A DNA stretch of 64,000 bases, taken from positions 1 through 64,000 of the forward strand of contig NZ_JAPWBR010000003.1 in NCBI RefSeq assembly GCF_041433555.1, given 5' to 3'. Shown here in pieces: positions 15,821 through 22,799 of the stretch (positions are counted from its first letter, which is position 1; every line of letters starts with the position of its first letter). The stretch comes from Granulicatella sp041433555. Lineage in GTDB: Bacteria; Bacillota; Bacilli; Lactobacillales; Aerococcaceae. The notes below the pieces were generated by a model. The model was not told where the DNA came from. It made no database searches and was given only the letters and a program-made list of their open reading frames with translations. Both the position numbers and the translations under genes were made by a program.

Positions 15821-16633
15821 TTAATAATCATTTAAAATGTCACCAAGTGGGTCTCCTGAACCAGAATTTCCACCAGTTGAACCATTTCCACTGTTGTTTG
15901 ATAAGTTTAAATAAATAAATGCTAAGCTTAGTGCAATAACCCCTGTAGCAATTAAAGTTAATTCGTTTAATGGAGCAATTGCAAAACCGATGAAGAAGAA
16001 TGGCCATGTTTCTTTTGAAGCCATTAAGTTAATAACCATCGCTAACCCTACAGCTACAACCATGTTACCACCAATTGTCATACCGTTTGCAAACCACTCT
16101 GGGATTAATTTTAAGTATCCTTGAACCACTTCTGAAGAAACGAATAGAAGTGCTCCTGCTGGAATCATAATACGTAATCCTTGCATTGATAATGATACAT
16201 AGTGCCAGAATGCTACGCCTCGGAAGTCTCCATTTTCAGCTGCAGCATCTGCTCTGTGAACTAAACCAACTGCTAATGTACGTACAACCATTGTTAATAC
16301 AAGACCAACTGTTGCTAAAGTAATTGCAGTACCAATCGCTAAGTTACGACCAGCATCAGAGAAGTCATTCCCTTTGATATAAATAATCGCTGAAGCAACT
16401 GATGCTAAGGCAGCATCTGGTGCAACTGCGGCCCCAACGTTAGCCCAAGCAAGTGCGATAATTTGTAATGAACCGCCAAGAATAATTGCTTCGGAAAGAT
16501 GTCCTGTTGCAAGTCCGATTAATGTACACGCAATAATTGGTTGATGGAATTGGAATGCGTCTAAGATTCCTTCCAAACCAGCTAAGAATGCGACAATTAG
16601 GACTAAAATAATTTGAATTGCATTAAAATCCAT
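15821..16633 (-). CDS. manM: Mannose-family PTS transporter subunit IIC
   Basis: A 270-residue polytopic membrane protein, the sugar channel. The IIC signature GLATGHLSEAIILGGSLQ is near residues 40-60, and the following helices carry ALAWANVGAAVAPDAA, typical of the family. The tail after about residue 248 is a Gly/Ser/Asn-rich linker (NNSGNGSTGGNSGSGD), a variable feature. Middle gene of the manL-manM-manN operon. Confidence 0.96.
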   Translation of the reverse strand: MDFNAIQIILVLIVAFLAGLEGILDAFQFHQPIIACTLIGLATGHLSEAIILGGSLQIIALAWANVGAAVAPDAALASVASAIIYIKGNDFSDAGRNLAIGTAITLATVGLVLTMVVRTLAVGLVHRADAAAENGDFRGVAFWHYVSLSMQGLRIMIPAGALLFVSSEVVQGYLKLIPEWFANGMTIGGNMVVAVGLAMVINLMASKETWPFFFIGFAIAPLNELTLIATGVIALSLAFIYLNLSNNSGNGSTGGNSGSGDPLGDILNDY

Positions 16634-16653
16634 AATAATCTCCTATCTGTATG

Positions 16654-17646
16654 TTATAGTTTTAAGCCTTCATTAGACTTTGCTTCAATTAATTTAAAGA
16701 TATCCGCAGGAGTATCAGAAACTACTTTACGAACATCCATCTTCACGCCTAAGTCGCGAAGTTTCTTAAAAGTTTCTACATCATCTTGGTCAACAGATAA
16801 TGCATTACTAATTTGAACTTTACCGACTGAGTGCGCCATTGAACCAATATTCAAATCATCAATTTTCACACCTTGTTCAATCACTTCAAGTGCTTCTTGA
16901 GGTGTTTCGAATAATAATAATGCCTTTGTATCCCCAAAACGTGGATCATTATATACTTCCACTAATTTCTTAAGTGGAATCACGTGCGCACGAACTCCTG
17001 GTGGAGCTGCTTGCTCGATTAATTTCTTACGTAAATCATCTTTTGCAACTTTATCAGAAACAACGATGATACGATTTGGATTTGTTGCCTTTGTCCAGCT
17101 TGTTGCTACTTGTCCATGTAAAAGACGAGTATCCACACGCGCTAACACAAATTTAATCTTGCCATCTCCGATGACAGTTCCTTCTGGAATTGCACCATTT
17201 GAAACTGTAGCAGCAGATTCTGCTTTCTCCTCTTTCTTCTCTTCTGGTTGAAGTGATTCAGGACGAATCTTCACACCTTCAATAGCTGTTGGTGCAATCG
17301 CTTTTGCAATCTCATGTGATGTATTCATTGAGAAACGACTTGCGTACGCTTCAATTAACATCGGCAAGCTTAAACCAGCTACGATTGCACGGTGGTCTGG
17401 GTCTTCTTCAAACAAGATGTTTGCTTGGTTGAATGGACTACCACCCCATAAGTCTACTAGAAATAGAATTTCTTCAGTCTCTAGCTTTTCAACTGCTTCA
17501 CGCAGTTTTCTTTGTAAGTCTTCAGGTCCTTCACTAGGCATAAAAACAACAGATTCAACTTTTTCTTGATTCCCGAAAATCATTGAACCTGATTGCTTAA
17601 TTCCATCAGCAAATTCGCCGTGACTTGCAATGATAATTCCTACCAT
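16654..17646 (-). CDS. manL: Mannose-family PTS transporter subunit IIAB
   Basis: A 330-residue fusion of cytosolic phosphotransfer domains. IIA (about 1-130) carries the phospho-accepting His9 in IIASHGEFADG. A charged, Ala-rich linker (about 131-155) joins it to IIB, whose phosphorylated residue is H177 in RVDTRLLHGQV. Phosphate passes HPr to IIA to IIB to sugar. First gene of the operon. Upstream are an extended -10 promoter and a candidate catabolite (cre) site. No sigma-54 -24/-12 promoter is seen, unlike Listeria or Enterococcus mannose operons. Confidence 0.96.
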   Translation of the reverse strand: MVGIIIASHGEFADGIKQSGSMIFGNQEKVESVVFMPSEGPEDLQRKLREAVEKLETEEILFLVDLWGGSPFNQANILFEEDPDHRAIVAGLSLPMLIEAYASRFSMNTSHEIAKAIAPTAIEGVKIRPESLQPEEKKEEKAESAATVSNGAIPEGTVIGDGKIKFVLARVDTRLLHGQVATSWTKATNPNRIIVVSDKVAKDDLRKKLIEQAAPPGVRAHVIPLKKLVEVYNDPRFGDTKALLLFETPQEALEVIEQGVKIDDLNIGSMAHSVGKVQISNALSVDQDDVETFKKLRDLGVKMDVRKVVSDTPADIFKLIEAKSNEGLKL

Positions 17647-17693
17647 AAAGCTACCTCCTTTATTTAAATTAAATCGCTTTTATGATTTAGTCT

Positions 17694-17702
17694 ATTTTAC
17701 CA
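17694..17702 (-). promoter_or_regulatory. Extended -10 promoter of the manLMN-manO operon
   Basis: Minus strand TGGTAAAAT: a -10 TAAAAT (17694-17699) with the TGn extension, about 48 bases before the manL start. The sequence around it (ATGGTAAAATAG) recurs before the glycosyltransferase gene at 34902-34912. Confidence 0.5.
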
Positions 17703-17745
17703 TAACCACACACTCACTTAAAGAAATCTTAACTTTTAAATTGTT

Positions 17746-17760
17746 TTTTATCGGTTCCAA
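17746..17760 (-). promoter_or_regulatory. Candidate cre site upstream of the mannose PTS operon
   Basis: Minus strand TTGGAACCGATAAAA matches the WTGNAANCGNWNNCW catabolite element except for one position (A for the final C). It lies about 45 bases upstream of the -10. CcpA control of this PTS would be expected, but a single imperfect match can arise by chance. Confidence 0.35.
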
Positions 17761-17774
17761 ATCCTAATAAACGA

Positions 17775-17806
17775 AGAAAAAAAGCTAATCCCTGAGAACT
17801 AGCTTT
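17775..17806 (-). terminator. Intrinsic terminator after the amidase remnant
   Basis: Minus strand AAAGCTA and TAGCTTT pair over 7 bp with a 12-base loop, followed by a T-run. It ends the ppaC-side minus-strand transcripts and insulates the mannose operon. Confidence 0.75.
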
Positions 17807-17816
17807 CTTTAACTCT

Positions 17817-18035
17817 TTATCTATATTGAGGACGACTATACCCGATAATATATCGAGCAATCAATCTATGTGATTTACGAACGACTTTTGATTCATCATA
17901 ATTACGATCACTTGTATTTCCTTCAATCGTAATCACTTTGTCGCCTTCAACTTTTTCAACAATTGCAATATGGTCGGCTACACCGTCAATGTTCCAGTCA
18001 AATGTAATCACATCTCCTGGATGAGGATTTGGTTT
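17817..18035 (-). pseudogene. 3' remnant of a CHAP-domain peptidoglycan amidase gene
   Basis: About 72 codons remain of a CHAP cell-wall hydrolase. The reading frame KPNPHPGDVITFDWN...ADHIAIVEKV...IEGNTSD corresponds to the second half of the domain and keeps the catalytic His (DHIAIV) and the EGN segment. The part with the catalytic Cys and everything before it are missing: an in-frame TGA lies directly upstream (18036-18038), and the yitT stop is only 16 bases further. A GTG at 18011 could start 64 codons, but the product would be an inactive half-domain. I read it as a 5' deletion, not a frameshift. Confidence 0.75.
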
Positions 18036-18053
18036 TCAAATCAAAAAACATAT

Positions 18054-18932
18054 TTAATGATGTAGTTTATTTCCGTTATCATCGAGATAGAATGTAAATC
18101 CTTCTCCGATAACTTGGTTCACGTCTGTAATAATTACAAATGCTTCTGGATCATACTCGTGAATAATTCGTTGAACTGGCATCAATTGTTGACGACTGAC
18201 AACAACGTATAACACTTGTCTCTTCTCTTTTGAGTAAAAGCCGTGTCCATCCAACACCGTAATTCCACGATCTAAATCCGTTTGGATTCGCTGTCCAATT
18301 TCATCATATTTATCCGAAATAATCATAATCGCTTTTCGTGGATTAAAACCTTCTAGAATAAAGTTAATCACTTTACTTGCGATAAATAACATGATTAATG
18401 TCAGAACTGCTTTTTCAAAACCAATCACAAACGCAAGTGGTGTCACGATAATGAAGTCAATCATCAGTAATGAAGAAGAAACGCTCCACCCTAAATATTT
18501 ATGCATCATCATCGCAATAATATCCGTACCAGCTGTTGTTCCTTTCCCAAGAATAACAAGACCTAATGCTATTCCGACCAATACTCCAGCTGCCACACCA
18601 GCAACAACTAGGTTTTCTGGAACGAATACAGGCCAGTCCTGTGTCACTTTTAAGAAAGTTGGTAATTCAAAAACCGCTAAAACAGTATATACCATTGTTT
18701 TTCTTTCAAGATAACGATATCCAATCAGTAATAAAAATCCATTCAAAATTAAGTTTGATAAGGCTGGATCAATTTGTAATGTATAGTACCCTAATAAGGT
18801 TAACCCTGTAATACCGCCTTCTCCAAAGTGGTTAGCAATTACAAGTGCATTAATTGTATACGAAAATATAAAACAGCCTAATGAAACCAGGATGAAGGAT
18901 TTTAATGTGTCTTTGTTTAAATATTTCTCCAA
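18054..18932 (-). CDS. YitT family membrane protein (DUF161/DUF2179), copy 2
   Basis: A 292-residue protein with five to six membrane segments in the first about 190 residues (DUF161) and a cytosolic DUF2179 domain at the C-terminus (GFNPRKAIMIISDKYDEIG; GRGITVLDGHGFYS-like segment). The family's function is unsettled. It starts 12 bases after the stop of another YitT gene, so the two are tandem paralogues in one operon with the VOC gene. The two copies are clearly diverged, not a recent duplication. Confidence 0.88.
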   Translation of the reverse strand: MEKYLNKDTLKSFILVSLGCFIFSYTINALVIANHFGEGGITGLTLLGYYTLQIDPALSNLILNGFLLLIGYRYLERKTMVYTVLAVFELPTFLKVTQDWPVFVPENLVVAGVAAGVLVGIALGLVILGKGTTAGTDIIAMMMHKYLGWSVSSSLLMIDFIIVTPLAFVIGFEKAVLTLIMLFIASKVINFILEGFNPRKAIMIISDKYDEIGQRIQTDLDRGITVLDGHGFYSKEKRQVLYVVVSRQQLMPVQRIIHEYDPEAFVIITDVNQVIGEGFTFYLDDNGNKLHH

Positions 18933-18944
18933 TTAAATCCCTCC

Positions 18945-19838
18945 TTATTCTGGCTCCCTATGGAATCGACCATAGAAGTTTTCAGTACTAATTTGATTAA
19001 TAATCGCACGCGGATCAGCTTCTTTAATGACGGCAACTGCATCAATCACTTCATAAGAAGATAACACTGTATGCAGCAAATACATTCTTTCGCGACTAAA
19101 TCCACCGATTGCTTCAACACATGAAATCCCATGACGCACTGTCTTTAAATAGGCATCCATGACGTCTTCACCATAACGCGTTGTAATTTGCAACGTAACT
19201 TTATGATAACGTTGATGGAAGGTGCTAATCACTTTTGTTGAAATATATTGGAAGATAATCGAATATCCCGCATGTTTCCAGCCAAATAACGCACCGAATA
19301 TTAATAGTAATGCTGTATTAAATAAGAAGACTTCTTGCCAAATCGTTTTCCCATTACGGTTCGAAACGTATAAAGCCACAAAGTCCATCCCACCGGTAGA
19401 AGCATTTCCCTTCAAGGCCAGTGAAACATATAAACCATTTAATACCCCACCGAAAATCACGTTCAGCATTGTATCATCCACAAATAACGGCTCAAAATTC
19501 AATACTCGAATAAAGAAACTTCCCACAAATACTTGTAGAATCGAATAAAACGTGAATCGTGGACTGATTCCGCGGTAACATAAAATTGCAACTGGAATAT
19601 TAAGCATAATCAGTAACATTGAGATTGATAATTCTACCCCAAAGAGTTCTGCGATTTGATTCATTAAAATCGATACTCCAAGGAACCCACTAGACAATAG
19701 ATTCGATGGTTGAATAAAAACTTTCAGTGTAAACGCCTGTAGAAAACCAGAAATGACAACGGCTAAGAGTGATAATACATGCCTAATCATTTTGTTTTTA
19801 CGGTATTTACGATATGAAGATGGGTTTAAAAAACTCAT
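18945..19838 (-). CDS. YitT family membrane protein (DUF161/DUF2179), copy 1
   Basis: A 297-residue paralogue of the next gene. A basic N-terminus (YRKYRKNKMIRH) precedes the membrane segments (about 20-195), with FIQPSNLLSSGFLGVSILM and KGNASTGGMDFVALY typical of the family. DUF2179 follows (RYGEDVMDAYLKTVRHGISC). The ATG overlaps the VOC stop in an ATGA, so translation is coupled. Substrate unknown; a possible heteromeric pair with its neighbour is inference. Confidence 0.88.
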   Translation of the reverse strand: MSFLNPSSYRKYRKNKMIRHVLSLLAVVISGFLQAFTLKVFIQPSNLLSSGFLGVSILMNQIAELFGVELSISMLLIMLNIPVAILCYRGISPRFTFYSILQVFVGSFFIRVLNFEPLFVDDTMLNVIFGGVLNGLYVSLALKGNASTGGMDFVALYVSNRNGKTIWQEVFLFNTALLLIFGALFGWKHAGYSIIFQYISTKVISTFHQRYHKVTLQITTRYGEDVMDAYLKTVRHGISCVEAIGGFSRERMYLLHTVLSSYEVIDAVAVIKEADPRAIINQISTENFYGRFHREPE

Positions 19839-20713
19839 GCATGATCACCCACTTTGAAACAATATTGGATGCCGTTTGCTGTTGGTACTTTTAGCACAGC
19901 ATCATAATAATGAAACGGCACTTTTTTAGATTCCAAATTTAACACCAAATTTTCTAATTCTCGCATATTTGGAACACGCCATTCGATTTCAGAAACCCCA
20001 TAAAAATCTTGATGTGAATGAGGAATGAACTCCCAAGCATTAATCGCTAGTGAGTATCCATCTCGATTCACTTTAAAATTCTTACGACGAGTCACATAAT
20101 CATAGGTAGTCTTGAATAAAAACGCTTCGGTTAAAAACGCTCCCGTTTCTTCAACATCGGACACATTATAGTGCACTTGTGCGATACTAGCGGTTGGTGG
20201 AAATTCTTCTGCCATCGCATCGACCCCATCGATAAACTCATGAAGCGAACGATTCATTTCTGTCCCTTCAAGATATTCATCAACGAGTTCAGAACCACTT
20301 TCGCTTTCAATCATAAACTTCAAGCGATTCCCTTCAGGATCTAAGATATAAAAGTTATCCGTGTAGCCATCAAAACCTGTCGCAGTGATTGTTTGTTCTT
20401 CTAAAATCAATCGATTAATTAACTCGCCCATTTGGAATGGTTTTGTTAACTTAAATCCGATGTAGTATGTTGTAAGAATTGAATCTCTACTTCCTTTACC
20501 TTGAACTAAGCGAAGCAAAGGAACGCTACCCCTACTGTGACCAATAAGGATTTCGTTATCAAAGTCCTGCAGTACAACAAGACCTAAAACTTGCGTATAA
20601 AATTTCTTCATCACTGAAAGATTACGCACCGTTATCGTTACAAGAGAAATCGTCCACTCTTTTTTAGATTGTGGTACAAGCGCATCTTTCACTAACTGTA
20701 ATAGATTTCGCAT
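19835..20713 (-). CDS. VOC (glyoxalase/dioxygenase) superfamily protein
   Basis: A 292-residue protein with two vicinal-oxygen-chelate modules. The first begins at about 22 (VTITVRNLSVMKKFYTQVLGL...) and contains YILDPEGNRLKFM; the second begins at about 177 (IAQVHYNVSDVEETGAFLTEAF). This is the layout of the ring-cleaving dioxygenase/CatE-like group in Firmicutes. The ring-cleavage metal ligands cannot be assigned with certainty, so the substrate is open. First gene of a VOC-yitT-yitT operon, starting about 20 bases after the ppaC terminator, so expression may depend on readthrough. Confidence 0.8.
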   Translation of the reverse strand: MRNLLQLVKDALVPQSKKEWTISLVTITVRNLSVMKKFYTQVLGLVVLQDFDNEILIGHSRGSVPLLRLVQGKGSRDSILTTYYIGFKLTKPFQMGELINRLILEEQTITATGFDGYTDNFYILDPEGNRLKFMIESESGSELVDEYLEGTEMNRSLHEFIDGVDAMAEEFPPTASIAQVHYNVSDVEETGAFLTEAFLFKTTYDYVTRRKNFKVNRDGYSLAINAWEFIPHSHQDFYGVSEIEWRVPNMRELENLVLNLESKKVPFHYYDAVLKVPTANGIQYCFKVGDHA

Positions 20714-20730
20714 TTTCCTTTTCCTTTACT

Positions 20731-20771
20731 AAAAAAGTGGGGGAGGACTTAAAGGATGTTCCTCACCCACT
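20731..20771 (-). terminator. Intrinsic terminator of ppaC
   Basis: Minus strand AGTGGGTGAGGA pairs with TCCTCCCCCACT (one mismatch) around a 12-base loop, followed by TTTTT. It lies 10 bases past the ppaC stop. Confidence 0.85.
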
Positions 20772-20781
20772 CCGTTAATTT

Positions 20782-21711
20782 TTATCCTTCAAAAGCCACT
20801 GTTAAAGGTGGGACAACTTGTTTCTTACGAGAAACAACTCCTGGTAGTGTTAGTACACCGTCTGTGTAGCTTGCGTTAAACGCTTGAGCCACTTTATCTA
20901 AATGGTCACCAACAACTAATACTGTTGAGACGCTTGTTAAGATGTTTGTAATGACAAATACAAATGTAGCATATCCGTTTTTATCGTTTGCAACACGCAT
21001 GCTTTCTTCTAATGCATCGCGACGTGCTAACAATTCTTCAGGATCCACTACGTTCACTTGCGCAATACGTAAGTTTGCTCCTCCCATTGGGAATGATTTC
21101 GCATCTAAGTCGATTAAATCATCTTCAGATTTATTTCCTAAGTTTGTACCAGCTTTTAGCATTTCTAAACCATATACATTCACATCGATTTCAGCAATGT
21201 TTGCTAAGTCTGTTGCTGCTTCGATATCTTGTTGTGTGCATGTTGGTGATTTGAATAATAATGTGTCTGATACAATGGCTGAGACCATTAATCCAGCGAT
21301 ATCTTTTGGAATATCTACTCCATATTCTTTGTACATTTTGTATAGAATTGTATTTGTACATCCTACTGGTTCTGCACGGTAGAATAATGGGTTTGCTGTT
21401 TGGAAGTTTGCGATACGGTGGTGATCCACAACATATTCTACTTCCACTTTTTCAACTCCTGTAGCACTTTGTTGAACTTCATTGTGGTCTACTAATGCTA
21501 CACGATTTGTTTCTTCTGAAACATCTCCAATCACGCGTGGAGCTTCTTTTTTGAAATATTCTAAAGCGTATTGTGTTTCTTCATTTGGAGTCCCTAGGGC
21601 AACTGCTTCTGCATCTTCTCCTAAATGACGTAATAAGTAAGCATATGAAATTGCTGATGTAATTGCGTCTGTATCTGGATTTTGATGTCCGAAAACTAAT
21701 AATTTACTCAT
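20782..21711 (-). CDS. ppaC: Manganese-dependent inorganic pyrophosphatase (family II, DHH)
   Basis: A 309-residue cytosolic enzyme that hydrolyses pyrophosphate to drive biosynthesis. The DHH-family metal-binding motifs are present: FGHQNPDTDAITSAI (H8-x-D12-x-D14), LVDHNE and VDHHRIANF. The C-terminal DHHA2 domain includes GGANLRIAQV and ends in SRKKQVVPPL, which carries the substrate-binding RKK. The length is exact for the family. No CBS domains are present, so no nucleotide regulation. Monocistronic. Confidence 0.97.
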   Translation of the reverse strand: MSKLLVFGHQNPDTDAITSAISYAYLLRHLGEDAEAVALGTPNEETQYALEYFKKEAPRVIGDVSEETNRVALVDHNEVQQSATGVEKVEVEYVVDHHRIANFQTANPLFYRAEPVGCTNTILYKMYKEYGVDIPKDIAGLMVSAIVSDTLLFKSPTCTQQDIEAATDLANIAEIDVNVYGLEMLKAGTNLGNKSEDDLIDLDAKSFPMGGANLRIAQVNVVDPEELLARRDALEESMRVANDKNGYATFVFVITNILTSVSTVLVVGDHLDKVAQAFNASYTDGVLTLPGVVSRKKQVVPPLTVAFEG

Positions 21712-21803
21712 AATTTGGCCTCTCTCTATATAAATTTACATTGACAATTTTAACATAATTATCACTTAAAACCAATAGATAATGCATTATTTCTAAGATT
21801 TCT

Positions 21804-21844
21804 AAAAAAAAAGAACTGTTATAGCTTTTAAACTATAACAGTTC
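21804..21844 (-). terminator. Intrinsic terminator of pflA
   Basis: Minus strand GAACTGTTATAG and CTATAACAGTTC pair perfectly over 12 bp with an eight-base loop, followed by nine T. It lies five bases past the pflA stop. Confidence 0.93.
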
Positions 21845-21849
21845 ATTCA

Positions 21850-22614
21850 TTATGCATTTAAATAACCTTTATATTCGTCTGTTCTTAAAATACGACGAGC
21901 ATTGTCCACACGTTCTTGTGTTGGTGGTTCAATATGGTCTAATTTATATGGAATTCCTAAGTTCTTCCATTTATACACACCCAATTTGTGATAAGGTAAA
22001 ATTTCAAACTTCAATACGTTCTTCAATTTACTTACAAACTCACTTAATCGGATGAGATATTCATCATAATCTGAACGTTCTGGAACTAACACGTGGCGAA
22101 TCCATACTGGTTGTCCTTTATCTGATAAATACTCTGCTAGTTGAAGAATATTTTTATTCGTCCATCCTGTTAATTTCTTATGTTGTTCATCATCAATATG
22201 TTTAATATCTAATAAAATAAGATCCGTATATTCTAATAGCTCTTCGAATTTTGAGAAGAATGGTTCGTCATACGTAAATGGCATTCCACAACTATCTAAT
22301 GTTGTGTGTACTCCAGCTTTCTTACAGCGTTTAAAGAAATCGATTAAGAAATCAATTTGCAATAAAGGCTCTCCTCCGCTGACAGTTACGCCACCTTTAC
22401 GTCCCCAGAATGCACGATATTGCAACGCTTGATCGAGTAATTCTTGAGAAGTAATCGGATGACCGCCCCCAATATTCCAAGTATCTGGGTTATGACAAAA
22501 CTCACAACGCATACGACAACCTTGCATGAAGGTTACAAAACGGATACCTGGTCCGTCTACAGAACCAAAACTCTCTGTAGAATGAATATATCCAGTTACT
22601 GGTTCACTCATCAT
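21850..22614 (-). CDS. pflA: Pyruvate formate-lyase activating enzyme
   Basis: A 254-residue radical-SAM enzyme that installs the glycyl radical on PflB under anaerobic conditions. The iron-sulfur motif C33-x3-C37-x2-C40 (GCRMRCEFCHNP) is preceded by SVDGPGIRFVTFMQ, and VSGGEPLLQ is the SAM-binding GGE motif. The second ATG (22611) has better spacing to AGGAGG (seven bases) than the first, so the protein may be one residue shorter. It lies downstream of pflB but has its own extended -10 promoter after the pflB terminator. Confidence 0.96.
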   Translation of the reverse strand: MMSEPVTGYIHSTESFGSVDGPGIRFVTFMQGCRMRCEFCHNPDTWNIGGGHPITSQELLDQALQYRAFWGRKGGVTVSGGEPLLQIDFLIDFFKRCKKAGVHTTLDSCGMPFTYDEPFFSKFEELLEYTDLILLDIKHIDDEQHKKLTGWTNKNILQLAEYLSDKGQPVWIRHVLVPERSDYDEYLIRLSEFVSKLKNVLKFEILPYHKLGVYKWKNLGIPYKLDHIEPPTQERVDNARRILRTDEYKGYLNA

Positions 22615-22638
22615 TATTCCTCCTATCTTTTCTCTTCT

Positions 22639-22647
22639 AGTATATCA
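22639..22647 (-). promoter_or_regulatory. Extended -10 promoter of pflA
   Basis: Minus strand TGATATACT: -10 TATACT (22639-22644) with TGn extension, 25 bases before the pflA start codon and after the pflB terminator. It allows pflA to be made independently of pflB. Confidence 0.5.
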
Positions 22648-22676
22648 CAATTCGTGCCTTTTAGGGCCATTTCGAT

Positions 22677-22711
22677 TAAAAAACGGATGGACGATTTTGC
22701 CCATCCGTTTT
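22677..22711 (-). terminator. Intrinsic terminator between pflB and pflA
   Basis: Minus strand AAAACGGATGG and CCATCCGTTTT pair perfectly over 11 bp with a ten-base loop, followed by TTT. It lies about 90 bases past the pflB stop. Confidence 0.88.
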
Positions 22712-22733
22712 CTTAATTTCAGCAATTTTGCGA

Positions 22734-22798
22734 GTCAACCTCACACTTTTGCGTAATCCGGTTCGGTCTCCTTAGAACAGTCGACCTCACACTTTGTG
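22734..22798. repeat. Direct repeat in the pflB 3' region
   Basis: GTCAACCTCACACTTTTG (22734-22751) and GTCGACCTCACACTTTGTG (22780-22798) are near-identical copies 46 bases apart, between the pflB stop and its terminator. Between them GGTC and GACC words could pair locally. Function unknown. Confidence 0.6.
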
Positions 22799-22799
22799 A

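Noticed and set aside
17640..17760. Sigma-54 promoter for the mannose PTS operon
   Set aside because: No -24/-12 GG...GC pair at the right spacing.
20942..21382. 146-codon frame antisense to ppaC
   Set aside because: Shadow of a well-defined gene; no supporting signals.
22712..22799. Riboswitch or T-box in the pflB-pflA gap
   Set aside because: No conserved T-box or riboswitch core; only short direct repeats and a terminator are seen.
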